Source of the DNA: SIG307 sp045596385
GTDB lineage: Bacteria > Bacillota > Clostridia > Lachnospirales > Lachnospiraceae
DNA length: 64,000 nucleotides
Direction: 5' to 3'
Assembly (NCBI GenBank): GCA_045596385.1
Contig: JAZOCC010000021.1
Span: 310,001-374,000 of the forward strand
Shown here: positions 56,476-64,000 of the stretch, one piece after another
How positions within the stretch are numbered: the first letter of the stretch is position 1
Layout: every line of letters begins with the position of its first letter
Notes under the pieces: model-generated
Database searches by the model: none
Told to the model about the DNA's origin: nothing
The model's input: the letters and a program-made list of their open reading frames with translations, nothing else
Made by a program: the position numbers and the translations under genes

Positions 56476-59304
56476 TTGTTTTATGTGATTTTCGGTAAAC
56501 TGAAGGAATGGCTCTCTTCCCGCATGATTCCGATCGCAGTGTTTTATATGGTACTGACAGGTGTTTTGATTTTCCAGATGTATCGGATTCAGATTCTGGA
56601 TGCCGGACAGGTAGTGGCAGAGGATGAATATAAGCAAACCAGGGAACGTCAGACCGACAGTACCAGAGGGTTGATTTATGACCGGAACGGACGTGTTCTT
56701 GCCTATAACGAGTTATCCTATTCCGTAATATTGGAGGACAGTCCGCTTCTTAATACCAACGATAAAAAGAATGCCATGCTGTATCATCTGATTCAGATTT
56801 TAAAGCGTGAGGATGTAGAGCTGGAGCCGGAGTTTTATATTGCTGTAGGCGAGTCCGGTATTCTGGAATACACAGTGGACGGTACCGCAAGGCTACGTTT
56901 TATTAAGAATGCTTTGGGAAAGCAGTCCATTGACGATTTGACGGATGAAGAAGCCGAAATGAGCGCAGAGGAGTTGTTTGCGTTGCTTCGTTACGGTAAT
57001 TTGAAATTAGGTGCCATGTACGGTATTTCCGATGAGTATTCGGTAGAGGATGCCCTTCGGATTATGTCGGTTCGTTATGCAATATTTACATTATGGCCGA
57101 AGTATTCCCAGATTACTCTGGCTACCGGTGTTTCGGATACACTTATTTCCGCATTAAAGGAGAACAGCACGGAGCTTCCGGGCGTTTCTGTTGTAATGAA
57201 GACAAAGCGTGTTTATAACTACAGCGAGTATTTTGCACATATTATCGGATATACAGGAAAGATTACCGAGGCAGAGCTTGAAGAATACAATGCGGAAGGA
57301 GAAGTATTTTCCGCTACGGATGTCATCGGTAAAACAGGTCTTGAGAAGACCTTTGAGGATGTATTAAACGGTCAGAAGGGTATTGAAGAACTGACACTGG
57401 ATGGGAATTACCGTATTGTAAATACGGAGTCTGTTTCGGAACCGCAGGCCGGGAACAATTTGTATCTGACCATTGATGCGGAAATGCAGAAGGCCTACTA
57501 TCATCTGGTAGAAAAAGAACTGGCTAAGATTTTATTGGAGCAGATGACCGACAAACTGGACTACGGTACCAAGGGGGAGTCAGCGGATGATATTTTGATT
57601 CCGGTTTATGAGGTATATGATGCGTTGTTTTCCAATAATGTATTGGATGTCAGCCGGATTTTCGGTGAAAATCCGCCGGAGGATGCTAATGCAAACGAAC
57701 TGAAGATTTATCAGAAATACCAAACCAAATATGCCACGGTGATGAATCGTTTAAACGGCTATTTGGCATACGGAAGTACCACGACAAATGCCAAGGTATC
57801 CGATGAAATGGCGGAGTATCTGGATTATGTATATGCAAAGCTTACATCTGCCAATGTGGGAATTTTGCCGGTTTCAAAAATCGATAAGTCCGATGAGGTG
57901 TATCTGGCTTACAGAAACGACAAAATCAGTTTGAGTGAGTTTTTGGTACATGCCATCAATCGGAACTGGATTGATTTTAAGGTTCTCGGAATTGAGAGCT
58001 ACTATGTTACCGACGAGATTTACGAGATTTTATTAGACGAAATCATGAATCTTATGGAAGAGGATGCTGCATTTGCGAAGAAGCTTCTCCGTAATATGAT
58101 TTTCCAGAAGGAGCTTACCGGGCGTGAGGTTTGCATGCTGTTGTTTGACCAGAATGCGATTGCTTATAATGAATCCGATTATAAGGCATTATCAAACGGC
58201 AGGATATCCGCCTATGATTTTATCCGCGAAAAGATTGAAAAGATAGAGATTACACCTGCGCAGCTGGCATTGGAGCCGTGCGGAGCTTCTCTTGTTGTGA
58301 CGGATGTTAATAACGGAGATGTGCTTGCCATGGTAACTTATCCGAGCTATGACAATAATAAATTGGCCAATAAAATCGATTGGGAGTATTATCAGAAACT
58401 CCTTGCGGACAAGTCCAATCCGTTGTCCAGCCGTGTGACGAATTCCAAGACAACCACCGGTTCTACCTTTAAGATGATTACCAGCTTTGCCGGCTACGGC
58501 GAGAATGAGCTGGGACTTTACGAGAAGATTGATGACTTGGGTGAATTTACAAAGGTAGATCCGTCACCAAAGTGCTGGTATTATCCGAGCAAACATGGTA
58601 AAATTGATGTACCGCAGGCCATTCTTCATTCTTGTAATTACTTCTACTTTGAAGTGGGGTATCGCCTGGCGGAGGATCTTAACGGAAAGTACAGTGACTC
58701 CTTGGGGATTGCAAAGTTGGCCAGATATGCAGAAAAGTTTGGTCTCGGTTCCAAGTCGGGTATCGAAGTGGCAGAGCTGGAGCCGCAGATTGCGGACCAT
58801 GATGCGGTACGTGCGGCCATTGGCTATTATCATAGCTTTACACCTTCTCAGATTGCTCGCTATGCCACCACGTTGGGAAGCAGTGGTAATTGCTATAAAT
58901 TGACCTTAATTGATAAAATTGAGGATACGAAGGACAATGTGATATTAGATAATTCCGCTACGATTGATAATGTAATCACGGAATTTACCGATGCGGAATG
59001 GGCTCAGGTACAGAAGGGTATGTATCTTGTAACAAACAGCAACGATTCCACCGGGCGTCTTTATGATACGTTGGGATTTGAAACAGCAGGTAAGTCCGGT
59101 ACCGCACAGGTGTCCGATACCAAGCCGAGCCATGTATTGTTTGTATCCTATGCACCGTATAAGAATCCGGAGATTGCTGTAACCGTGGTTATTCCGAATG
59201 GTTATGCTTCAGGCAATGCAGTGGATTTCGGATACGTTGTATATGATTATTATTATCATTCGGATACGTATGATAAGGACTATAATAAAATTGATGCGGA
59301 ATAA
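56476..59304 (+). CDS. mrdA: penicillin-binding protein 2 (elongasome transpeptidase)
   Basis: 942 residues from TTG at 56476, with AAAGGAGGAG upstream. One membrane segment (about 15-35), the PBP dimerisation region ('DSTRGLIYDRNGRVLAYNEL', then 'GKTGLEKTFEDVLNGQKGIE' at about 290), and a C-terminal transpeptidase. The active-site motifs are 'TTTGSTFKMITSF' (S-x-x-K, about 661), 'HSCNYFYFEVG' (S-C-N, about 718) and 'AGKSGTAQV' (K-S-G, about 872). The stretch between dimerisation and transpeptidase parts (about 335-580) is much longer than in typical class B PBPs and contains no motif I know. It works with RodA (61128) to build side-wall peptidoglycan. Confidence 0.95.
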   Translation: MFYVIFGKLKEWLSSRMIPIAVFYMVLTGVLIFQMYRIQILDAGQVVAEDEYKQTRERQTDSTRGLIYDRNGRVLAYNELSYSVILEDSPLLNTNDKKNAMLYHLIQILKREDVELEPEFYIAVGESGILEYTVDGTARLRFIKNALGKQSIDDLTDEEAEMSAEELFALLRYGNLKLGAMYGISDEYSVEDALRIMSVRYAIFTLWPKYSQITLATGVSDTLISALKENSTELPGVSVVMKTKRVYNYSEYFAHIIGYTGKITEAELEEYNAEGEVFSATDVIGKTGLEKTFEDVLNGQKGIEELTLDGNYRIVNTESVSEPQAGNNLYLTIDAEMQKAYYHLVEKELAKILLEQMTDKLDYGTKGESADDILIPVYEVYDALFSNNVLDVSRIFGENPPEDANANELKIYQKYQTKYATVMNRLNGYLAYGSTTTNAKVSDEMAEYLDYVYAKLTSANVGILPVSKIDKSDEVYLAYRNDKISLSEFLVHAINRNWIDFKVLGIESYYVTDEIYEILLDEIMNLMEEDAAFAKKLLRNMIFQKELTGREVCMLLFDQNAIAYNESDYKALSNGRISAYDFIREKIEKIEITPAQLALEPCGASLVVTDVNNGDVLAMVTYPSYDNNKLANKIDWEYYQKLLADKSNPLSSRVTNSKTTTGSTFKMITSFAGYGENELGLYEKIDDLGEFTKVDPSPKCWYYPSKHGKIDVPQAILHSCNYFYFEVGYRLAEDLNGKYSDSLGIAKLARYAEKFGLGSKSGIEVAELEPQIADHDAVRAAIGYYHSFTPSQIARYATTLGSSGNCYKLTLIDKIEDTKDNVILDNSATIDNVITEFTDAEWAQVQKGMYLVTNSNDSTGRLYDTLGFETAGKSGTAQVSDTKPSHVLFVSYAPYKNPEIAVTVVIPNGYASGNAVDFGYVVYDYYYHSDTYDKDYNKIDAE

Positions 59305-59322
59305 GCAAAGGAGGGGATAGGT

Positions 59323-60024
59323 ATGAGTAATGCGGTAGTAATTAAAGGAACCACCTATGGCTTTTCGGTATATGTAAATGAACAGGCAGAGTTTGCAACG
59401 GTTTGCGAACAGGTCAAGGAGAAGTTTAAGGAATCGGCAAAGTTTTTCGGGGCCGCAAAAATGGCAATTGCCTTTGAAGGCAAGCCTTTGTCGGATGAGG
59501 AGCAACGGATATTGTTAGATATTATTGCCGAGAATTCCGATGTACAGATTGTTTGTGTCATCGAGAAAAACGGTGAGACAGAGGAATTGCACCGGCGTTC
59601 TTTGGAAGAGAGCATTCAGGAGGAGCGTCTGAGGGAGCTTGACAGCTCCAACGGACAGTTTTACAAAGGCAATCTCCGTTCCGGGCAGGTGCTTGAGACG
59701 GAGACCAGTATTATTATTGTGGGTGATGTCAATCAGGGCGCTACGGTAACGTCCAAAGGAAATATTATCGTATTAGGTGCGCTTCTGGGAAATGTATATG
59801 CGGGAGCCGGCGGCAATGAAAATGCCTTTGTATTGGCGCTTGAGCTTGATCCGGTACAAATCCGTATTGCGGACACCATTGCGAGAGCACCGGATAAGGT
59901 AGGAAAGGCTCTTTGGAAGAGAGAAAAAGAGAAAACAAAGGAACCGAAAATTGCATTTCGGTCCGAGGGGAACATATTTATTGAACCGGTTTCCAGAACG
60001 GTTTTAAATGATATAAAATTATAA
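59323..60024 (+). CDS. minC: septum site-determining protein MinC
   Basis: 233 residues. N-terminal domain (about 1-90, 'VVIKGTTYGFSVYVNEQAEF'), then the conserved C-terminal MinC beta-helix: 'FYKGNLRSGQVLETETSIII', 'GDVNQGATVTSKGNIIVLGA' and 'LLGNVYAGAGGNENAFVLAL'. It blocks FtsZ assembly away from mid-cell and needs MinD. AAGGAGGGG lies upstream of the ATG. Confidence 0.96.
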   Translation: MSNAVVIKGTTYGFSVYVNEQAEFATVCEQVKEKFKESAKFFGAAKMAIAFEGKPLSDEEQRILLDIIAENSDVQIVCVIEKNGETEELHRRSLEESIQEERLRELDSSNGQFYKGNLRSGQVLETETSIIIVGDVNQGATVTSKGNIIVLGALLGNVYAGAGGNENAFVLALELDPVQIRIADTIARAPDKVGKALWKREKEKTKEPKIAFRSEGNIFIEPVSRTVLNDIKL

Positions 60025-60044
60025 TAATCGGAGGATATGAACGA

Positions 60045-60827
60045 ATGGGCGAAGTAATTGTTGTTACATCAGGAAAAGGCGGTGTCGGTAAGACAACGAC
60101 TACGGCAAACGTAGGTACCGGCCTTGCAAAGCTTGACAAGAAAGTTGTATTAATCGATACAGATATCGGACTCAGAAACCTGGATGTTGTTATGGGACTT
60201 GAGAATCGTATTGTGTATAATCTGGTGGATGTGATCGAAGGCTCCTGTAAGATTAATCAGGCATTTATTAAGGTAAAGGGATATAACAATTTTTATCTCC
60301 TTCCGTCTGCACAGACCCGTGATAAGACGGCAATTACTCCTGAGCAGATGAAGAAGCTGACCGATCAGTTAAAGGAAGAGTTCGACTATGTAATTATCGA
60401 TTGTCCGGCAGGTATCGAGCAGGGCTTCCACAATGCAATCGCAGGTGCGGACCGTGCCCTTGTGGTTACAACCCCGGAGGTTTCCGCTGTTCGTGATGCA
60501 GACCGTATCATCGGTCTTTTAGAGGCAAATGAAATTAAAAAGACTCATTTAATCGTAAACCGTTTGCGTATGGATATGGTAAAGCGCGGCGATATGATGT
60601 CCAGTGAGGACGTTGTTGAGATTCTGGCGATTCCGTTAATTGGTGTGGTACCGGATGACGAGAATATCGTTATTTCCACTAACCAGGGTGCTCCGCTTGT
60701 AGGCAACAACACCATGGCGGGTAAGGCGTACATGAATATTTGTAAGCGTGTCGACGGTGAAGAGGTTCCGTTCCTTGATTTGGCAGGCAAGGGTGGATTG
60801 TTCAGTCGTCTTTTCAAGAAAAACTAA
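60045..60827 (+). CDS. minD: septum site-determining ATPase MinD
   Basis: 260 residues. Deviant Walker A 'GKGGVGKTTTTANVGTGLA' (about 10-28), 'LIDTDIGLRNLDVVMGLENR' (switch I), 'DYVIIDCPAGIEQGF' (switch II) and the C-terminal amphipathic helix 'GLFSRLFKKN' that anchors it to the membrane. It recruits MinC, and MinE stimulates its ATPase. 20 bases after minC. Confidence 0.98.
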   Translation: MGEVIVVTSGKGGVGKTTTTANVGTGLAKLDKKVVLIDTDIGLRNLDVVMGLENRIVYNLVDVIEGSCKINQAFIKVKGYNNFYLLPSAQTRDKTAITPEQMKKLTDQLKEEFDYVIIDCPAGIEQGFHNAIAGADRALVVTTPEVSAVRDADRIIGLLEANEIKKTHLIVNRLRMDMVKRGDMMSSEDVVEILAIPLIGVVPDDENIVISTNQGAPLVGNNTMAGKAYMNICKRVDGEEVPFLDLAGKGGLFSRLFKKN

Positions 60828-60840
60828 CGGAGGGTAGATT

Positions 60841-61116
60841 ATGAGTTTCTTTGATTTTTTCAGTAAGAATAAAACGTCCGGTTCCGTAGCAAAGGATCGT
60901 TTGAAGCTGGTGCTCGTATCGGACCGTGCAGGCTGTTCCCCGGAGGTTATGGAGCAGATGAAGAATGATATTATTGCTGTCATTTCCAAGTACATTGAAA
61001 TCGACATGCAGGGTCTGGATATCCAGATTAAGCAGACCCAGTCGGATTCCGACAACGGTACGGTACCGGCCATTTTTGCAAATATTCCGATTAAGGAAAT
61101 GCGTGGTAAAAACTAA
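60841..61116 (+). CDS. minE: cell division topological specificity factor MinE
   Basis: 91 residues. 'MSFFDFFSKNKTSGSVAKDR', then 'LKLVLVSDRAGCSPEVMEQM', is the MinE N-terminal MinD-binding helix. The C-terminal dimerisation half is 'DIIAVISKYIEIDMQGLDIQ'. Oscillating MinE, rather than polar DivIVA/MinJ, is therefore the partner of MinCD. GGAGGG lies upstream of the ATG. Confidence 0.95.
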   Translation: MSFFDFFSKNKTSGSVAKDRLKLVLVSDRAGCSPEVMEQMKNDIIAVISKYIEIDMQGLDIQIKQTQSDSDNGTVPAIFANIPIKEMRGKN

Positions 61117-61127
61117 GAGGGTGTTTC

Positions 61128-62318
61128 ATGTTTAAACTATGGGAACGGTATGATTTTAAAAAGTACCGCTGGTTAATATTACTTTTGATAATTCTCATCT
61201 GTACCGCCGGCATTTATGTGCTGGGTCAGGTACAGGGAGAAGAAGAAATCGACATGGTTCCGAGACAAATTAAAGGTCTGATCGGCGGTGTTTTTTTGGC
61301 GATATTCGTGTCCATGTTCGATTATCATTTTGTATGTAAATTTGCAGGATTAATGTATATCGTTAATTTTGTACTGTTATTTGTAGTAAAATATGTGGAT
61401 TACTTTAACATTAAGCGAGGCGGAGTTAACCGATGGATCGGTATTCCGAACGGAGATAATCCGAAATTTGAGTTTCAGGTATCCGAGCTTACAAAGGTAG
61501 TGCTTGTTATCTGTCTGGCTACTTTGTTTGACCGGTTGATGGACCGGATGAAACAGGGGTGGATTTTGTTACTGGCGGTTATTATGCTGGCACTTCCGGT
61601 GGGATTGGTATTTCTTCAGCCGGATTTGTCTACCACAATCGTTATTTGCGTATCACTTGTGGTTGTGATTTTTGCATCGGGAATCAAGTATAAGATTTTG
61701 CTACCGATTGCCGCCACGGCAATTCCTATAGCAATCGGACTGTTCTGGTATGTACAGCAGGACTTTCAGGTACTTCTTTCGGATGATCAGCAAGAACGTA
61801 TTTTATCCCTGCTACATCCGGAAAATTATGGGGATACTCTCTGGCAGCAGGAGTATTCCATTTCAACTATTGCCTCGGGAGGCTTAACCGGAAAGCTTTT
61901 CACAGGAGAGGGTACCCTCGGTTCAAAGAATATTCCGGTTATCGAAAGTGATTTTATTTTTGCGGGAATGGCTGAGGCGTTCGGATTTTTAGGCTCCTGT
62001 GCCATCGTACTTGCAATCTTTTTCATTTCGTTCCAGTGCTTTTTGGTAGCAAAGAAAGCACCGGATTATCTCGGAAGATTGCTGGCCGTAGGAATCGGAA
62101 CCACATACATTTTCCAGGCGTTTGTTAATATCGGTGTTGTTACCATGTTATTGCCGAACACCGGTATTCCGTTGCCGTTTGTGAGCTACGGATTGAGTTC
62201 GTTAATGTGTAATATGATAGGTATCGGAATTATACTGAACATCGGTATATCGAAGAAAAAAGAGAGAACGTCGATAGATCTTGATTTTGCGGATATACCA
62301 AGGAAGGGGGAACTATGA
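61128..62318 (+). CDS. rodA: SEDS peptidoglycan glycosyltransferase RodA
   Basis: 396 residues with about ten membrane segments. SEDS motifs: 'GGVNRWIGIPNGDNPKFEFQ' near residue 103-122, 'FLQPDLSTTIVICVSLVVVI' and 'NIGVVTMLLPNTGIPLPFVS' followed by YGLSSLM. The loop Asp required for polymerisation is in 'LQPDLST'. RodA rather than FtsW is inferred from the operon with mreBCD, pbp2 and minCDE. It overlaps mgsA by 4 bases. Confidence 0.92.
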   Translation: MFKLWERYDFKKYRWLILLLIILICTAGIYVLGQVQGEEEIDMVPRQIKGLIGGVFLAIFVSMFDYHFVCKFAGLMYIVNFVLLFVVKYVDYFNIKRGGVNRWIGIPNGDNPKFEFQVSELTKVVLVICLATLFDRLMDRMKQGWILLLAVIMLALPVGLVFLQPDLSTTIVICVSLVVVIFASGIKYKILLPIAATAIPIAIGLFWYVQQDFQVLLSDDQQERILSLLHPENYGDTLWQQEYSISTIASGGLTGKLFTGEGTLGSKNIPVIESDFIFAGMAEAFGFLGSCAIVLAIFFISFQCFLVAKKAPDYLGRLLAVGIGTTYIFQAFVNIGVVTMLLPNTGIPLPFVSYGLSSLMCNMIGIGIILNIGISKKKERTSIDLDFADIPRKGEL

Positions 62319-62713
62319 ATATTGGGTTGATTGCACATGATGCAAAGAAAAAACTGATGCAGAATTTCTGCATTGCCTACAAAGGCATTTTAAGTAAGCA
62401 TACGTTGTATGCGACAGGGACGACCGGCCGATTGATAGAGGAAGCGGCAAACCTTTCCGTTCATAAGTATCTTGCGGGACCGCTTGGCGGTGAGCAGCAG
62501 ATGGGGTCCCAGATTGAGCATAATGAAATTGACCTCGTTATTTTCCTCAGAGATCCGTTGACACCGAAGTCCCATGAGCCGGACGTGAACAATGTGGTTA
62601 TGCTGTGTGATACGCATAACATTCCGTTAGCTACCAATGTAGCAACGGCAGAGAGTCTGATATTAAGTTTAGACCGCGGTGACCTTGATTGGAGAAATCT
62701 TTACAAAAGTTAA
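62315..62713 (+). CDS. mgsA: methylglyoxal synthase
   Basis: 132 residues. 'MNIGLIAHDAKKKLMQNFCI' at the N terminus (His and Lys of the phosphate site), 'YATGTTGRLIEEA', 'LAGPLGGEQQMGSQIEHNEI' and 'VIFLRDPLTPKSHEPDVNNV', with the catalytic Asp and His, define the family. It converts dihydroxyacetone phosphate to methylglyoxal when phosphate is limiting. It is coupled to rodA by an ATGA overlap; in my recollection the minCDE-rodA-mgsA order recurs in Clostridia. Confidence 0.96.
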   Translation: MNIGLIAHDAKKKLMQNFCIAYKGILSKHTLYATGTTGRLIEEAANLSVHKYLAGPLGGEQQMGSQIEHNEIDLVIFLRDPLTPKSHEPDVNNVVMLCDTHNIPLATNVATAESLILSLDRGDLDWRNLYKS

Positions 62714-62733
62714 GTAGAAAAGGATGTGAGCAA

Positions 62734-63726
62734 ATGATACAATTAAAACGTAAGCAAATTGCGCTGTTGCTATTATTTGCTCTTTTTTGTGCGGGCTGCG
62801 GAAGGGCTTCCGTGAAACCGGAGGAGGTTCCGCTGGCATATACCGGATCAAATTCTTTTGAATATTTCGATGTAGGAAACGACCGTAATGCAGATTATCT
62901 GACCGGCCGTGGGGTGGAGGTATGTATTCCGTCCGGGGTGGCAGATGATGCGGTTGCGGAGCGAGAGGATTACGTGTACGGTTTGTACCGGTTATCCGAC
63001 CGGAAGGTGCTTAGTGAACACGGTGTTACGGATAAAGTATATCCGGCCAGTACAACGAAGCTTTTGACTGCATTGGTTGCGCTTAAGCACTGCAATTTGA
63101 GTGAAAGTGTGACATTTAGCTATAATGCGTCCCATATCAATATTTCCGGAGCTATGCTGTGCGGATTCAAAGAAGGTGATACGGTGATGCTGGGAGATTT
63201 GCTTGCTGCACTTCTCATTTATAGCGGAAACGATGCGGGAGTTGCGATAGCAGAGCATGTATCGGGATCCGTAGAGGCCTTTGCGGACCTGATGAATGAA
63301 GAGGCGGAAAAGCTTGGTGCGGTAGATACCCACTTTGTGAATCCTCATGGTTTACATAACAAGGATCATTATACTACTGCCTATGACATCTATTTGATTA
63401 TGAATGAATTGATTCATTACAATAAGTTTTTATCGATTATTTCCACGCCATCCTATGAAGTAAATTATGTGGATGCCCAGGGAAATGCAAAAACTAAGAT
63501 TTTTAACAGTACCAATCTTTATTTCGAGGGTGTGTTCAAGGCTCCGGAGGAGATTGAAATTATCGGTGGGAAGACAGGAACCACAAATGCTGCGGGATGT
63601 TGTCTGACCCTTTATTTCAAGGACAAGGAGGGTGTTTCCTACATCGCTGAGGTATTCCATGCACCGACTTACGAGGTTCTTTACGGAAAAATGACGGAGC
63701 TGATGAAGCTGGCAGTCTCCGAATAG
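62734..63726 (+). CDS. D-alanyl-D-alanine carboxypeptidase (DacF-like), probable lipoprotein
   Basis: 330 residues from the ATG at 62734 (AAAAGGATGTGAG upstream; the reading from 62689 overlaps mgsA). Residues 1-22 are a signal peptide ending in 'LFCAGC', a plausible lipobox, which would tether the enzyme to the membrane outside. Active-site motifs: S-T-T-K in 'VYPASTTKLLTALVAL' (about 105), S-G-N in 'LIYSGNDAGVAIAEHV' (about 163) and K-T-G in 'IIGGKTGTTNAAG' (about 279). It trims the terminal D-Ala from peptidoglycan stem peptides. A separate C-terminal PBP5-like domain is lacking. Confidence 0.92.
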   Translation: MIQLKRKQIALLLLFALFCAGCGRASVKPEEVPLAYTGSNSFEYFDVGNDRNADYLTGRGVEVCIPSGVADDAVAEREDYVYGLYRLSDRKVLSEHGVTDKVYPASTTKLLTALVALKHCNLSESVTFSYNASHINISGAMLCGFKEGDTVMLGDLLAALLIYSGNDAGVAIAEHVSGSVEAFADLMNEEAEKLGAVDTHFVNPHGLHNKDHYTTAYDIYLIMNELIHYNKFLSIISTPSYEVNYVDAQGNAKTKIFNSTNLYFEGVFKAPEEIEIIGGKTGTTNAAGCCLTLYFKDKEGVSYIAEVFHAPTYEVLYGKMTELMKLAVSE

Positions 63727-63737
63727 CAGGAAAAGAT

Positions 63738-63773
63738 AAGCCCGGCACAATGAAAGATTGCGCCGGGGCTTTT
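63738..63773 (+). terminator. rho-independent terminator after the carboxypeptidase gene
   Basis: AAGCCCGGCACAAT (63738-63751) pairs with ATTGCGCCGGGGCTT (63757-63771) with one mismatch or bulge, followed by TT. Confidence 0.8.
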
Positions 63774-63805
63774 GATGATATTATGGGAAGAAGGGGGAAC
63801 GGAAA

Positions 63806-64000
63806 ATGGCAAAGGATGAGAAGATAATCAAATTTCGAACAAGAAAAGAAGTAAATATCGGATTAGTGGTAGCTTTCGGCGTTCTTGTTCTGTTGGTTAT
63901 CAATATATACCGGTATTTTACAACGCCCCATCTTGCACTTTATGAGGTACAAGCCGGTAGCTCCGGAAGTGAGGTATCTGCGGTTGCCATGATTTTACGT
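63806..64000 (+). CDS. N-terminal part of a HlyD-like membrane protein (3' end outside window)
   Basis: 65 codons from the ATG at 63806 are open to the window edge. AAGGGGGAA lies about 7-8 bases upstream. A basic start ('MAKDEKIIKFRTRKEV') is followed by one membrane segment (about 18-37, 'IGLVVAFGVLVLLVINIYRY'), then 'FTTPHLALYEVQAGSSGSEV'. This resembles the beginning of HlyD-type adaptor proteins encoded near sepF in Clostridia ('yF..pHl..YEV..Gs'). Only the first domain is visible, so the assignment is tentative. Confidence 0.6.
   Translation, partial: MAKDEKIIKFRTRKEVNIGLVVAFGVLVLLVINIYRYFTTPHLALYEVQAGSSGSEVSAVAMILR

Noticed and set aside
1..64000. tRNA, rRNA, CRISPR, prophage and insertion sequences
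   Set aside because: No cloverleaf, regularly spaced repeat, transposase, integrase or phage structural gene was recognised anywhere in the window.

Overview
The window looks like a chromosome segment of a spore-forming member of the Clostridia, most likely a Lachnospiraceae relative. The support is the gene order: nrnA-truB-ribF; ylxM-ffh-rpsP-khpA-rimM; trmD; rplS-lepB-rbgA-rnhB-yraN; DUF512-der-plsY-gpsA-spoIVA; mutS-mutL-miaA-ynbB; radC-mreBCD-pbp2-minCDE-rodA-mgsA-dacF. Other support is a spoIVA with a sigma-E-like promoter, Gram-positive AGGAGG ribosome-binding sites and moderate GC. Every gene I accept is on the + strand. I see no rRNA, tRNA, CRISPR array, transposase or phage gene.

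Region by region. 1-4462: the end of a translation/cofactor operon (nrnA, truB, ribF) and a Na/Pi cotransporter with its own promoter and a 22-bp-period direct repeat. 4504-7712: SRP/ribosome operon (ylxM, ffh, rpsP, khpA), a candidate structured RNA and rimM with a strong terminator. 7727-12185: accessory genes between rimM and trmD. These are a leader peptide with tandem terminators, a tandem GNAT, a methyltransferase, an EcsC protein and a PAS/GGDEF diguanylate cyclase. 12204-16453: trmD, a dus gene, an AraC regulator, a cytoplasmic GH5 glycosidase and rplS with a candidate L19 leader. 16560-25777: lepB, rbgA, rnhB, a DUF3592 protein, an FlhB-like protein and a RelB/RelE-type toxin-antitoxin pair (the last two behind near-identical palindromic promoters), then yraN, pgeF, a DUF512 protein, der and plsY. 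25883-31613: gpsA, spoIVA, a secreted SH3-NlpC/P60 hydrolase and a membrane MutS-like ATPase.

31683-51046: rnhA, mutS and mutL, followed by a long run of small accessory enzymes interrupted by miaA. They are two paralogous membrane proteins, an MBL hydrolase, an HD protein, a Nudix-methyltransferase fusion, four GNATs, a small P-loop kinase, an alpha/beta hydrolase, an APH-like kinase, a PurN-like enzyme, a short pyroglutamyl-peptidase-like protein, a quinol-monooxygenase-like protein, DUF5680, an FMN reductase and a Nudix hydrolase. 51047-51505 is a non-coding stretch with a probable gene remnant. 51506-64000: ynbB, DUF4321, then the cell-shape and division block radC-mreBCD-pbp2-minCDE-rodA-mgsA, a DacF-type carboxypeptidase and the start of a HlyD-like membrane protein.

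The most interesting signals are regulatory. (1) A 37-codon leader ORF with two terminators precedes the tandem-GNAT/methyltransferase pair. (2) A three-way-junction RNA candidate lies upstream of rimM. (3) Terminator hairpins are compactly nested with promoters, and in two cases with the Shine-Dalgarno, before ylxM and spoIVA. (4) A duplicated covarying palindrome overlaps the -35 boxes of the FlhB-like and toxin-antitoxin promoters. (5) A strong internal ribosome-binding site sits at the domain boundary of the tandem GNAT. No single novel multi-gene defence-like system is evident.
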